NCBI RefSeq assembly: GCF_003716875.1
Contig: NZ_CP033078.1
Span: 2,046,001 to 2,110,000, forward strand
Direction: 5' to 3'
Length of the DNA stretch: 64,000 nucleotides
Origin: Vibrio zhugei
GTDB taxonomy: Bacteria > Pseudomonadota > Gammaproteobacteria > Enterobacterales > Vibrionaceae
Position 1 is the first letter of the stretch, and each line of letters starts with the position of its first letter. Of this stretch, positions 54,725 to 64,000 are shown in pieces. A program made the translations under genes and the position numbers. Under the pieces are notes generated by a model. That model ran no database searches. It saw only the letters and a program-made list of their open reading frames with translations, and was not told the origin of the DNA.

Positions 54725-56143
54725 TTACGATTCAACCCGGGTTTTTTTGGTGGCTAAACGATCTAACCGCCGCCCATACACCCACCAAGTGATAAAAATG
54801 CAACTGATATAGAAACCAAGAAAGATTTTCATCGCGGTCAATGGTGAGCCAGTCATGGCAAGGGATAAGCCGAACGCGCGCGGAATGAAGAATCCGCCAA
54901 TCGCGCCGATGGCTGAAATAAAACCTAATGCAGCGGCCGAATCCGTACTCGCTTTACGCTGCGCGGCCTCTGCTGCTAATCCAGCGATACGCGCTTTGTC
55001 GGTCGAAATTTGACGAAAAATGACCGCAATCATCTGAAAGGTTGAGCCACTGCCTAAGCCGGAAGTAATGAACAAGCCCATGAAAATAATAAAGAAAAGA
55101 TAAAATGATCCGGCGTTAGAGGCCGACGGCAGAGTCATAAATACCGCCGCGGTTAGGAGCGCCATGGCAATAAAGTTCACGAGTGTCACGCGGATGCCAC
55201 CTAAGCGGTCAGAAAGCGTGCCTCCTAAAGGCCGTGCCAAAGCGCCAACCAAAGGTCCTAAAAACATATACGACAGAATGTCATGCTGAGGAAATTGGGT
55301 TTTTGAAAGCATTGAAAACCCGGCGGAAAAGCCAATAAAGGAGCCAAACGTTGCCAAATAAAGCAGACTTAAGCCCCACAAATGTGGCTCTTTGAGAACG
55401 GGGAGCTGCTGGCGAATGGAAGCTTGTGCCGATTGAATATCATTCATGCCAAACCAAGCACACAACGACACGACAATCAGAAACGGCACCCAAACCAATG
55501 CGGCATTGGCTAAATATAACACCTTGCCAGATGGCTGTAAGATGCCCGATGTCATGCCACCAAACAGGCCTATCGAGACCACAAGAGGCACCAAAAGCTG
55601 CATCACACTGACCCCAAGGTTACCAAGTCCGCCATTGAGCCCCAGCGCTTTGCCTTGCTGAGCTTTGGGATAGAAAAAGCTAATATTTGACATACTCGAC
55701 GCAAAATTTGCCCCAGCAATCCCACACAATAAGGCGATGAGGACAAACTGCTCAAAAGGCGTTTGTGGGTGTTCGATGGCATAGGCAAGCCATAAACAAG
55801 GCACAGTCAAAATAAGCGTACTGAATACGGTCCATCTGCGCCCCCCTACGACGGGCACAATAAATGAATACGGTATCCGACCAATCGCTCCGGTCACGGC
55901 TGGCAACGCCGTCAATAAAAACAATTGATCCGTGGTGAAATTAAAGCCGACTTGATTGAGATTAACGGCCACGGCTGAAAATAACATCCACACACAAAAT
56001 GACAGCAGTAAGCAGGGTATGGAGATCCATAAATTGCGTTTAGCAATGTGCGCACCTTGCTCTTCCCAAAACTGCGTATCATCGGGTTGCCAACGCGTTA
56101 ATATTTTACTGGAGTGAGTATCATCATGCTTGGTACGAGACAT
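54725..56143 (-). CDS. narK: Nitrate/nitrite transporter
   Basis: The 472-residue major-facilitator protein has 12 TM helices and the nitrate signature in helix 5 (CGIAGANFASSMSNISFFYP, then KALGLNGGLGNLG). It imports nitrate and/or exports nitrite for NarGHI. It is a single NarK, not a NarK1-NarK2 fusion. It reads toward narG with 264 bp between, and has its own FNR/NarL promoter upstream. Confidence 0.93.
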   Translation of the reverse strand: MSRTKHDDTHSSKILTRWQPDDTQFWEEQGAHIAKRNLWISIPCLLLSFCVWMLFSAVAVNLNQVGFNFTTDQLFLLTALPAVTGAIGRIPYSFIVPVVGGRRWTVFSTLILTVPCLWLAYAIEHPQTPFEQFVLIALLCGIAGANFASSMSNISFFYPKAQQGKALGLNGGLGNLGVSVMQLLVPLVVSIGLFGGMTSGILQPSGKVLYLANAALVWVPFLIVVSLCAWFGMNDIQSAQASIRQQLPVLKEPHLWGLSLLYLATFGSFIGFSAGFSMLSKTQFPQHDILSYMFLGPLVGALARPLGGTLSDRLGGIRVTLVNFIAMALLTAAVFMTLPSASNAGSFYLFFIIFMGLFITSGLGSGSTFQMIAVIFRQISTDKARIAGLAAEAAQRKASTDSAAALGFISAIGAIGGFFIPRAFGLSLAMTGSPLTAMKIFLGFYISCIFITWWVYGRRLDRLATKKTRVES

Positions 56144-56205
56144 GGTAGCGTCCTTCCTATTGATTAATTATGAAGAACTTTTATCGATTCCAAGCAATAG
56201 ACTTA

Positions 56206-56219
56206 TTGATACATATCAA
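56206..56219. promoter_or_regulatory. FNR box of narK
   Basis: TTGATACATATCAA is a perfect FNR palindrome centred 69 bp before the narK ATG. At -41.5 the start would be near 56171. Confidence 0.88.
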
Positions 56220-56256
56220 TATTATTATGAATAAGCGCTGACCTTAATGATGCATA

Positions 56257-56272
56257 TACTCCCTAAGTAGTA
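56257..56272. promoter_or_regulatory. NarL 7-2-7 site of narK
   Basis: TACTCCC-TA-AGTAGTA, 52 bp from the FNR box centre; one heptamer deviates from TACYYMT at the last base. Confidence 0.72.
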
Positions 56273-56287
56273 TTAGACAGTTAATCA

Positions 56288-56300
56288 TTACTAGTTGATT
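56288..56300. promoter_or_regulatory. IHF-like site of narK
   Basis: TTACTAGTTGATT fits 12 of 13 positions of the IHF consensus, at about -123. Confidence 0.5.
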
Positions 56301-56362
56301 TTTATTAATTTTCTATAAATAAATATTTAAGGAGAGCTTACATTAACACAAATGTTTTATTT

Positions 56363-56369
56363 GGGAGTA
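56363..56369. promoter_or_regulatory. Distal NarL heptamer of narK
   Basis: GGGAGTA at about -195; the 11 bp GGGAGTAGTTA are identical to those at the distal narG site. Confidence 0.55.
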
Positions 56370-56671
56370 GTTAACTTAATCGCTTTTATTGATACCTAAT
56401 GTAACGCAATATTCAGCGCTATTTGTGCGTCATTCATTGACAAAAATAACCTCCCACATTGACTAACTAGTTGATAAATATAAACCATGATTTTCTTCAC
56501 ATTATGATATCTTGTTAACAACTTATTCATCATTAAATATCAAGCTAAGCCATAGACCATTTAGAACGTGACCATAAAAAACAATATTTTTTAACAAACA
56601 TATAGAAACTAACCAACTATGCGTTATATTAACAATAGGACAGCGTATTTCTTAAATTTCTACGAGTTATT

Positions 56672-58669
56672 ATGGATATTATAAAAAACCTATCGTTTAG
56701 AAAAAAACTTTTATTATTAATCATACCCCCTATCATCGGCGCCATCGTATTTTCTGGGATGATATTAAAAAATGCTTATCAAGATAATCAGTTAGCCAAC
56801 GATATCCAAGCGTTAGTGCGGCTATCGATTAAGGGCAATCTCATTGTGCATGAATTACAAAAAGAACGAGGTACCACGTCAGGCTTTGTGGGCTCCAACG
56901 GCAAGAGCTTTGCCAATAAAATGCAGCAACAACGCCAAGCGACCGACACGATTTTGCAAGCCACCGCACTGAATGAGGCAATCACTGAGCGTTTACGCTC
57001 GGCCTATCCTCAAGTCACACAAAGCATGCAAAGCGTGTTACGCGGTTTAGAACGCTTACCTGAACTACGTAAACAGGTTGACGCACTGTCACTATCCGCG
57101 GCGCAAGCGGCGCAGTTTTATACTGATCTCAACACATCACTGTTAGCGCTCAGTGGTACCATTGCTGACATGTCCACCTATGGGCAACTCACCAGTAAAT
57201 TGCGTAATTATTATACCTTTTTACAAGCCAAAGAAGCGGCGGGTAAAGAGCGCGCATTACTCAATATCGCGTTATCCAATGACGCATTTAACCCCGGCGC
57301 TTATCAAAAATTTGTCACCTTAGAGTCTTATCAAAATGCGTACCTGACATCATTTGAGCAATTTGCCTCACCAAGTCAATTACAACAACTTGAAAACCTA
57401 CGCTCTAGCCCCGCAGGTAAGCGAGTCAAAGCGATCCGCGCCATCGCCAATGATAAATTTGTCACCGGTAATTTTGGCGTTTCAGGTCCAGAATGGTTTG
57501 ACGCAGCAACGGACAGAATCAATCAAATGAAAGCGTTAGAAGATGGCTTAGCGCAAGAAGCCAGCACTATGGTGCAATCGATTCACAGCCAAGCGCAGCG
57601 ATTCATCTATTTTAGCCTGATATTTATCGGCGTATTAATCATCATCACCACGGTATTGTGTGTGTATGTCGCGCGCCTGTTAATTCATCAGACAATGAGC
57701 TTAGCCAACACCATCAATACGGTTTCGCAAACCAAAGATCTGACTTTACAGGCCGATGTTAACTCAACCGATGAACTTGGGCGCAGCGCACAAGGGTTTA
57801 ATGACATGCTGGCAATTATTCGTCATATGCTCAAGCAGATTACCGACAGCAGCGTACAGTTATCCGCCGCAGCCGAGCAAACCAGTATTTCAATCGCTGA
57901 GAATACCAATAGCTTAGAAAAACAAAGCTTAGAAACCTCACAAGCGGCCACCGCAACGGAAGAAATGACCGCCACAGTCAATGAAATTGCGACCAATACC
58001 ACTCACACCGCTGATGCCGCCAATGAGGCCTCCCAACTGTCCCATAACGGTATGGATATAGTGGAAAGCAACGCGCAAAACATGAATACGCTGCATGAAC
58101 AAATGTCTGGCGCGAATACGCAGGTTATTGAGCTACGCGACGCTAGCCAAGAAATCAATAATATTGTCGATGTCATCAAAGGCATTGCAGAACAAACGAA
58201 CTTACTGGCGCTAAATGCGGCAATCGAGGCGGCTCGCGCAGGTGAGCAAGGACGGGGTTTTGCCGTGGTTGCTGATGAAGTGCGCAGTCTGGCGCAGCGC
58301 ACGCAAAAATCGACGCAGCAAATTGCCGATATGGTCGCGCGTTTTCAATCCGAAGCAGGCCAAGTGTCTGAGATTATCGAAGCCTCGTTTGAGCATGTTA
58401 AGCACTCATCGCAACAAACTCATTCAGTCAAAGAAAATCTCGAAGCAATCAACCGTGCCATCGACTCCATTACGGATATGTGTAATCAGGTGTCGGCTGC
58501 AGCCAATCAACAAGTGGCCGCCACCAATGAGATTGCGATCAACATTCGTACCATTAATGATCTTGCCGATGTCAGTGCGGAAACGAGCAAACAAATTACA
58601 CTGGCAGCGAAAGAACAAGCCCAACTTTCCAGCCAGCAGCATGAATTAGTGGCCCAATTTAAGCTCTAA
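56672..58669 (+). CDS. Nitrate-sensing (NIT domain) methyl-accepting chemotaxis protein
   Basis: The 665-residue receptor has TM1 (about 12-30), a large periplasmic helical domain with the two NIT hallmarks, [16 protein letters not shown] (60-75) and [16 protein letters not shown] (about 182-197), TM2 ([19 protein letters not shown]), HAMP and a signalling domain with [23 protein letters not shown] domains bind nitrate and nitrite. Its place directly upstream of and divergent from narK supports a role in taxis toward nitrate as electron acceptor. Specificity is inferred from family and neighbours. Confidence 0.88.
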   Translation: MDIIKNLSFRKKLLLLIIPPIIGAIVFSGMILKNAYQDNQLANDIQALVRLSIKGNLIVHELQKERGTTSGFVGSNGKSFANKMQQQRQATDTILQATALNEAITERLRSAYPQVTQSMQSVLRGLERLPELRKQVDALSLSAAQAAQFYTDLNTSLLALSGTIADMSTYGQLTSKLRNYYTFLQAKEAAGKERALLNIALSNDAFNPGAYQKFVTLESYQNAYLTSFEQFASPSQLQQLENLRSSPAGKRVKAIRAIANDKFVTGNFGVSGPEWFDAATDRINQMKALEDGLAQEASTMVQSIHSQAQRFIYFSLIFIGVLIIITTVLCVYVARLLIHQTMSLANTINTVSQTKDLTLQADVNSTDELGRSAQGFNDMLAIIRHMLKQITDSSVQLSAAAEQTSISIAENTNSLEKQSLETSQAATATEEMTATVNEIATNTTHTADAANEASQLSHNGMDIVESNAQNMNTLHEQMSGANTQVIELRDASQEINNIVDVIKGIAEQTNLLALNAAIEAARAGEQGRGFAVVADEVRSLAQRTQKSTQQIADMVARFQSEAGQVSEIIEASFEHVKHSSQQTHSVKENLEAINRAIDSITDMCNQVSAAANQQVAATNEIAINIRTINDLADVSAETSKQITLAAKEQAQLSSQQHELVAQFKL

Positions 58670-59058
58670 TTCGAAAGATACAAGGATTCACCTTGATTGA
58701 CTCACTTTATTTGGCGTTGCCCTCGCGCCAAATAAAGTGAATGACGTACGCTTAATTCTATGCCGCTCCTACCCACACGCAATATAGTGAGATGACGATC
58801 ACATTTGCTCTTCAAACCTTTTAAAAAACAGTAACTTCATGATTTATATCATATAAATGAAATACAATATTTTCAAGTAGTTATAAAAAAGACGTGCAGA
58901 TTATAGAGCAATATCCAAATTATGATCGATACTAAATGAAAGGTTATGTCGATACGTATACACGCCATCATTACGCGTCGTGTCGATATTGGATATGGAT
59001 AAGATAACCAATCAACGTACAGCCCAACATGTGCAGACGTTGAGCATTGGAGAGAAAC
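58670..59058. other. Intergenic region between two chemoreceptor genes
   Basis: It contains the hairpin at 58702-58740 and an AT-rich stretch with probable promoter for the next gene. No gene is visible. Confidence 0.5.
58702..58740 (+). terminator. 15-bp stem hairpin after the NIT chemoreceptor
   Basis: TCACTTTATTTGGCG and CGCCAAATAAAGTGA pair around a 9-base loop. The lack of a T-run weakens the terminator call. Confidence 0.55.
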
Positions 59059-60708
59059 GTGATTATCAATAAAATGAACTTGAAAACTCAGTTAATGGCG
59101 TTAGTAGCGATCCCTTGCGCCATTCTGATCGTGGTCAGTATGTCGGGCATACACAGTATGGAAAACTTACAAAATGAAACTCGTCTGCTCACCAAAAATA
59201 CCAACAAGCCGATGCGCTCCATGGCGAGTGTTGCGTCGTTGATTCCCCGCATGCGCGTGGGTATTGATGTCATGTTTTTAAATCCGCTACCAGGAATGGA
59301 GCGAAAAGAAGGCATTCTTCCTCACTTAAATGATTTAAGAAATGAAGATCTTCCTGCCGTTGCCAAAGCGATGCAAGATGCTTACGATGCCCAAGTCGAT
59401 CCGCAAGCGCAAAAAATGATGAAAACATTGCAAGAACGCTTTGAACGGGCACGCCAAGAAGTGTTTTTACCGATGATCCAAGCTTTTGATAACAATGATA
59501 TTACATTAGCTCGCAAAATTTATATGGACAAATATCGCGATGCCTACGGCGATATGCGCAAGCAAGCGGATGATATCCTCGATCGACTATTGGCAAATGG
59601 CCAGCAAAGCTTTCAAAATAGTGAGCAACAATACCAAGATTCTCGTTTGCGTATGTGGCTATTCACTGGCATCGCGCTAGCGGCTTCATTATTGTTCGTT
59701 GGATTGATTACTAGACGCTTGAATAAACGCGTTAAAGTGCTGCAAACCAATATTAGCCAAGCATCAAAAAACTTGGATCTTACCACCCAAATTACCTTGT
59801 CTGGTAGTGACGAGTTTGTCGATATTGCGCATTCATTCAATCGCTTTATGTCCAGCTTTAATGAAGTAATTACTAGCGTTATGAATAACTCCCGCGCGCT
59901 GGCTCAAACCGCGCTTGAAGTGTCAGAGCGCGCGAACCTGACTCATAAAAACTGTGTTCATGAAAATGAGCGCGCCACCATGATTGCCACCGCGATTAAC
60001 CAAATGGGTGTGTCGATTAGTGACATTGCTCATAACGCCTCGCAAGCCTCGGACGCTGCGAAACAAGCGGATAGTAATGCTCATGAAGGCGCCAACCAAG
60101 TGAACAGTGCGCGTAGTGAGATTATGGTGCTTTCAGACCGGCTCAATAACGTTGGAACCGAGATTGACTCACTGGCGCAAAAAACCGACTCGATTGGCAG
60201 TATCCTCGATACGATTCAAGGTATTTCTGAGCAAACGAATTTACTGGCACTCAATGCGGCGATTGAAGCGGCGCGCGCTGGAGAGCAAGGCCGAGGATTT
60301 GCCGTGGTTGCCGATGAAGTCCGCAACCTCGCCACGCGCTCGGCGCAATCAGCCAATCAAATCAAAGACATGATCGGTGAACTGCAAGTCACCTCGAAAA
60401 AAACCTTTGCGGCAACCGAAGCGAGCCAAAAACAAGGGTCGGAAGTGGTTGAGCAAGCGGAAAAAGCCAGTGTCATTTTACAAAGCATTACTGACAATGT
60501 GAGTCAAATCAGCGATATGAATATTCAAGTTGCCACTGCGACAGAGGAACAATCCATGGTCGTGAATCAAATGAACACGCATATTATGGAAATTAATCAA
60601 TTATCGACAGAAACCACACACATTGCTGATCAGTTGACAGAATCGAGCGAAAGTTTGCAATCACTCTCCAACAGCCTCGACACCTTAGTCAAAAAATTTA
60701 AGCTCTAG
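59059..60708 (+). CDS. Methyl-accepting chemotaxis protein, four-helix-bundle type
   Basis: The 549-residue receptor has TM1 ([20 protein letters not shown]), a ~150-residue four-helix-bundle ligand domain, TM2 ([17 protein letters not shown]), HAMP and the signalling tip [20 protein letters not shown]. The start is GTG at 59059, since GGAG lies 6 bases before it; a TTG at 59047 and ATG at 59074 are worse placed. The ligand is unknown. It is one of three chemoreceptors in the window and lies next to the nitrate-sensing one. Confidence 0.88.
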   Translation: MIINKMNLKTQLMALVAIPCAILIVVSMSGIHSMENLQNETRLLTKNTNKPMRSMASVASLIPRMRVGIDVMFLNPLPGMERKEGILPHLNDLRNEDLPAVAKAMQDAYDAQVDPQAQKMMKTLQERFERARQEVFLPMIQAFDNNDITLARKIYMDKYRDAYGDMRKQADDILDRLLANGQQSFQNSEQQYQDSRLRMWLFTGIALAASLLFVGLITRRLNKRVKVLQTNISQASKNLDLTTQITLSGSDEFVDIAHSFNRFMSSFNEVITSVMNNSRALAQTALEVSERANLTHKNCVHENERATMIATAINQMGVSISDIAHNASQASDAAKQADSNAHEGANQVNSARSEIMVLSDRLNNVGTEIDSLAQKTDSIGSILDTIQGISEQTNLLALNAAIEAARAGEQGRGFAVVADEVRNLATRSAQSANQIKDMIGELQVTSKKTFAATEASQKQGSEVVEQAEKASVILQSITDNVSQISDMNIQVATATEEQSMVVNQMNTHIMEINQLSTETTHIADQLTESSESLQSLSNSLDTLVKKFKL

Positions 60709-61013
60709 CAACGATCCGCGTAATGTCACCCTTGTCATTACGCGGTCTTCTTGTGGCTCATAGACACACTCAGCGCGAAATTGCATCATTGGCTTGCCAC
60801 TATGTTGCGCCGCGTTTCGATTATCAGTATTTATTATCCCGCCTTAGCAATTTAGCTAAACCTATTGATAGTTATGATTTTTCTTCGGTATAAGCCTTGC
60901 TATTTAAGGCGTTTGCCACTTTTGCACTTAGAACTAACTTGAAAAACACCGTAAGTTTATCCACAATCGCTTGCGTTTTAGCTTGCGAGCTATTTTTTAA
61001 GAGAGGTATTCGT
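60709..61013. other. Intergenic region
   Basis: It holds a hairpin at 60716-60745 and the leader of the pterin-synthase-like gene. An open frame begins at 60897, but its first 39 codons have no ribosome-binding site. Confidence 0.5.
60716..60745 (+). terminator. Hairpin after the four-helix-bundle chemoreceptor
   Basis: CCGCGTAATG and CATTACGCGG form a 10-bp stem; followed by TCTTCTT, a weak T-rich tail. Confidence 0.65.
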
Positions 61014-61829
61014 GTGAAAACTGCGATGTATATTGATGATCTGACCGCTATCGACTTTTCGGTGTATGACGGTACAGATATCAAGGGAGATAGCATTTCT
61101 CTTAGTGTCATGGTGACCGGAGAGGAAAACGAGACAGGGATGATCTCTGATTTTGGAAAAATTAAACCAAAACTGAAGTATATTTGTGATGAAGAAGTGG
61201 ATCACCGTTTAGTGTGTGATAGTCGCTATCTAACCCATCATAATGATCGCAGCTTAGGGGAGTTTCCAGTATCGGGTGGGATGATTAATGCCCAAGGCCC
61301 AAGTGTCATGTTTTGTGCAATTCCGATGGCTTCTGCAGACTACATTACGGATATTAAACACTATCTATTGAGCAAATTTTCGCAAGCGATGCCTGAATTT
61401 GAATTTGAGATTACGTTAACGCGCAGCACGACTGCAAGTTTCCAATATAATCATGGACTCAAGTTACATGATGGTAATTGCCAGCGTATCATTCATGGCC
61501 ATAGCTCCGATCTCGAGATTCAAATTGATGGTCAACCATGTCGCAAAAATCACGATTGGATAGCGAGCTCGCTTAACGGTAAACACTTTTTTAATCGTAA
61601 CGATGTGGTGGTGGGTGACGAGCGTTCAACAGTGCGTTATCACGCCTCTCAGGGTGAGTTTGAAGTGCACATTCCCAACCAATTAGTTGAAGCGGTGCAA
61701 GGTGAACCCTCCATCGAAAACATTTCTAAGCATATTGCAACGCTGGTGAAAGATCATAACCCAGAAGCCCAGTCCGTGCGTGTGCGCGTGAGTGAAGGGT
61801 TATCAAAAGGTGCGGTGACGCTCGCTTAA
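61014..61829 (+). CDS. 6-pyruvoyl-tetrahydropterin synthase/QueD-like protein, unusual arrangement
   Basis: The 271-residue protein looks like two PTPS-type units in tandem. The first (about 5-85) ends with SDFGKIKPKLKYICDE and VDHRLV, matching the DF-x2-K and DH regions of QueD, but lacks the zinc HGH. The second (about 140-271) starts with FEFEITLTRSTTASFQY and carries IIHGHSSDLEIQID with the HGH, but lacks a clear DF-K block. A complete active site might therefore form from pieces of both. The GTG at 61014 has AGAGG 6 bases ahead. A role in queuosine or pterin synthesis is possible, but the gene stands alone and I would not assign it. Confidence 0.6.
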   Translation: MKTAMYIDDLTAIDFSVYDGTDIKGDSISLSVMVTGEENETGMISDFGKIKPKLKYICDEEVDHRLVCDSRYLTHHNDRSLGEFPVSGGMINAQGPSVMFCAIPMASADYITDIKHYLLSKFSQAMPEFEFEITLTRSTTASFQYNHGLKLHDGNCQRIIHGHSSDLEIQIDGQPCRKNHDWIASSLNGKHFFNRNDVVVGDERSTVRYHASQGEFEVHIPNQLVEAVQGEPSIENISKHIATLVKDHNPEAQSVRVRVSEGLSKGAVTLA

Positions 61830-61938
61830 TGATTCTAGTGAGTGCAATCTCTTTGTACTCACTGTCTTCACGCCGACTTTGCTCTCCGCTCTCTTTGCCC
61901 GTTCGTCGAGAGCTGTTCAATAACTTAGTTAACCGCAC

Positions 61939-63486
61939 TCATCGTGACGACTTAAGCGCCAGACGTTTGGCTAATTTGTGTAAGTTACTGGCATCTATTC
62001 CTAATAATTTGGCGGCTTGCGCCCAGTTGTCTTGGGTATACCCTAACGCCCGCCTGATATGGGTAGCTTGAAAACGGTCCGTCGCCGCTTTCAAAGGTAA
62101 CATATCACCTGCCGATGATGGTTCACGCAGCGGCATATCATCTATAGCCATCAATCCCGATGGCGCACGTAACTCGTTATCTAGGTGTAATGGCGTTATC
62201 GTGACGATGGTGCGTTTATCCGCCCCTTCACTCACCGTTCTTAACGCCGCGCGACTGATCACGTGCTCGAGTTCACGAATGTTTCCCGGCCAGCGATAGT
62301 GCAAAAGCATCTGCTCAGCGTCTGGCGAGATGCGTAAACTGCGAAATCCAAAACGGCTACGATTAAGCTCAATAAAGTAACCCGCCAATAATAAAATATC
62401 GTTGCCGCGCTGCCTTAAAGGCGGAATGTCGACAGGGTATACCGATAATCTGTGATAGAGATCAGCTCGAAAATCGCCGCTTTTCACCATGGCCTGTAAA
62501 TCACGATTAGTCGCCGCGACCACGCGAACGTCCACTTTTTTTATCTGATCCGCGCCGACTCGTTGAATCTCACCATTTTGTAATACGCGCAATAGTTTCG
62601 CCTGTGCTAACAGTGGTAGCTCGCCGATTTCATCCAAAAATAACGTACTGCCATGGGCAGCTTCGATCCGCCCAGCACGATCGAGCAAAGCCCCTGAAAA
62701 CGCGCCTTTTTTGTGACCAAAGAGTTCACTTTCAACTAAATTATCCGGAATGGCGGCGCAATTAACATGCACTAATCGTTGGTTGGCACGCGGCGAGTGG
62801 CGATGTAGCCGGTGAGCAAACAGTTCTTTCCCGACGCCAGTCTCACCGGTTAACAACACAGACAATTCCGAATCGGCCACAATATCAAGCTCTTTTAATA
62901 AGGTGCGGATACAGTCATCGTCACCAATCAATTCAGGCGCACTCTCTGTCGTCAACTTTTCTGGTATGACTTTCCCTTGGTAACGCCGTAACGCTTGCAC
63001 TTCACGTTCCAACTCCCCAACTTTGATGATGGCTTCACAATAGCGCGCTACCGCGGGGATCAAAGCTCGCTGCGCCTCGGTAAAGTGGCCTCGTTCGAGC
63101 GAATCTAACGTTAACACGCCCCACAAGGCATCATTTAACCATAAACTGATCCCCATACAATCATGCACAGGCAACGGGCGACCTTGATAGGTATCGAGTA
63201 ATCCATCATAAGGATCGGGTAACACGCATTGCTCAGTAAAATGCACTAACTCGCGACTCGCGAGAATACGCGCCAACCGAGGATGCTCTTGAATGGTAAA
63301 ACGTCGTCCCATGGTGGTCGATACCACGCCAGTCAAAGCGAGCGGTTTTAATTGCTCGCCATCAAGCTGTAACACGCCCACCGCACTGCACGCTAACGAC
63401 TCTTGAATGTCAGTCACCAATTGTTGTAAGCGCTCGGTAAGCAGGCGATCTTGGTTCAGTAATTGAGCATTGAATATTTCCAGCAT
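61939..63486 (-). CDS. norR: Second NorR-type sigma-54 activator, divergent from hmp
   Basis: The 515-residue protein has the NorR layout: GAF domain ([14 protein letters not shown] kept), AAA+ domain with GETGVGKE and LDEIGELP, and a C-terminal HTH ([20 protein letters not shown]). The sigma-54 contact loop is GAFSGA, not GAFTGA. I start it at the ATG at 63486 (product [10 protein letters not shown]), because the longer frame to 63543 would cover three operator sites. It should activate hmp in response to NO. It is a paralogue of the norR at 26157, not identical. Confidence 0.88.
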   Translation of the reverse strand: MLEIFNAQLLNQDRLLTERLQQLVTDIQESLACSAVGVLQLDGEQLKPLALTGVVSTTMGRRFTIQEHPRLARILASRELVHFTEQCVLPDPYDGLLDTYQGRPLPVHDCMGISLWLNDALWGVLTLDSLERGHFTEAQRALIPAVARYCEAIIKVGELEREVQALRRYQGKVIPEKLTTESAPELIGDDDCIRTLLKELDIVADSELSVLLTGETGVGKELFAHRLHRHSPRANQRLVHVNCAAIPDNLVESELFGHKKGAFSGALLDRAGRIEAAHGSTLFLDEIGELPLLAQAKLLRVLQNGEIQRVGADQIKKVDVRVVAATNRDLQAMVKSGDFRADLYHRLSVYPVDIPPLRQRGNDILLLAGYFIELNRSRFGFRSLRISPDAEQMLLHYRWPGNIRELEHVISRAALRTVSEGADKRTIVTITPLHLDNELRAPSGLMAIDDMPLREPSSAGDMLPLKAATDRFQATHIRRALGYTQDNWAQAAKLLGIDASNLHKLAKRLALKSSR

Positions 63487-63541
63487 GGTCTTTTTTACCT
63501 TTAGGGTATTTTTTACCGCATTAGTTAAGGTAAAAAATACC
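63487..63541. promoter_or_regulatory. Three NorR sites between norR and hmp
   Basis: GGTCTTTTTTACC (63487-63499), GGTATTTTTTACC (63505-63517) and GGTAAAAAATACC (63529-63541) each contain GT-N7-AC. They lie at about -69 to -123 from the predicted hmp start, and as in E. coli norV there are three. Confidence 0.8.
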
Positions 63542-63583
63542 ATTTAATTTAATAAAATCAAATAAAATTAATTACTTATAACA

Positions 63584-63598
63584 TGGCACAAAGCTTGA
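63584..63598 (+). promoter_or_regulatory. Sigma-54-like promoter of hmp
   Basis: TGGCACAAAGCTTGA has a perfect -24 element (TGGCAC) and the correct spacing to TTGA, where TTGC is expected at -12. Start would be near 63610. Confidence 0.6.
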
Positions 63599-63619
63599 GT
63601 ATTCAAAGTAGTAACATGA

Positions 63620-64000
<381 letters not shown>

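Larger units (their letters stand above)
56144..56671. other. Divergent regulatory region between narK and the NIT chemoreceptor
   Basis: It holds the FNR, NarL and IHF sites listed separately, all placed for narK. AT-rich sequence from 56460 to 56670 presumably carries the chemoreceptor promoter. No gene is visible. Confidence 0.6.

Overview
The window looks like chromosome of a member of the Vibrionaceae (gammaproteobacteria). The respiratory and nitric-oxide genes (hcp-hcr, two norR, hmp, narGHJI, narXL, bioMNY) and several chemoreceptors fit that group. A membrane-bound NarGHJI is unusual there, since many vibrios use only periplasmic Nap. The assignment rests on protein resemblance read by eye; no search was run.

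Left part, 1-21.5 kb, is AT-richer accessory DNA. It holds a membrane protein cut by the window edge, a tandem array of three ~468-bp units with no coding potential, an HTH regulator of antitoxin type, a Fic AMPylase, a metallophosphoesterase and a HipA-HipB pair with three evenly spaced operators. It then reaches a junction made of two fragments of the 3' end of ssrA (tmRNA), the hallmark of an ssrA-integrating island. An IS4 copy lies inside the terminator hairpin just beyond that junction. After it come a zeta-type toxin kinase with a 54-residue partner, an IS3 remnant, a complete type I restriction-modification operon (hsdM-hsdS-hsdR), an Abi_2 protein and a DNA methyltransferase paired with a zinc-ribbon protein: a defence cluster.

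Middle part, 21.6-43 kb, has core-like base composition. It holds a secreted beta-helix/ricin-lectin protein; norR-hcp-hcr with a sigma-54 promoter and matching dyad sites; a 5'-nucleotidase-like protein that has lost its metal ligands, translationally coupled to a membrane diguanylate cyclase; a chemoreceptor with a duplicated ligand module; a porin preceded by two BglG-type antiterminator/terminator modules; an M61 peptidase; a LysR/old-yellow-enzyme pair; and a diguanylate-cyclase fragment trapped between IS30 copies.

Right part, 43-64 kb, holds bioMNY (biotin ECF transporter, BirA-like operator) and a compact nitrate unit: narXL, narGHJI, narK and a chemoreceptor with a NIT nitrate-sensing domain. 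The narG and narK promoters repeat the same layout of FNR box, NarL 7-2-7 site, IHF site and distal NarL heptamer. After a further chemoreceptor and a pterin-synthase-like protein comes a second norR, divergent from hmp, with three dyad sites and a sigma-54-like promoter.

Together the core genes describe nitrate sensing, taxis toward it, uptake and respiration, and removal of the nitric oxide and hydroxylamine that result (Hcp/Hcr, Hmp), with two NorR proteins that appear to read different operator sequences.
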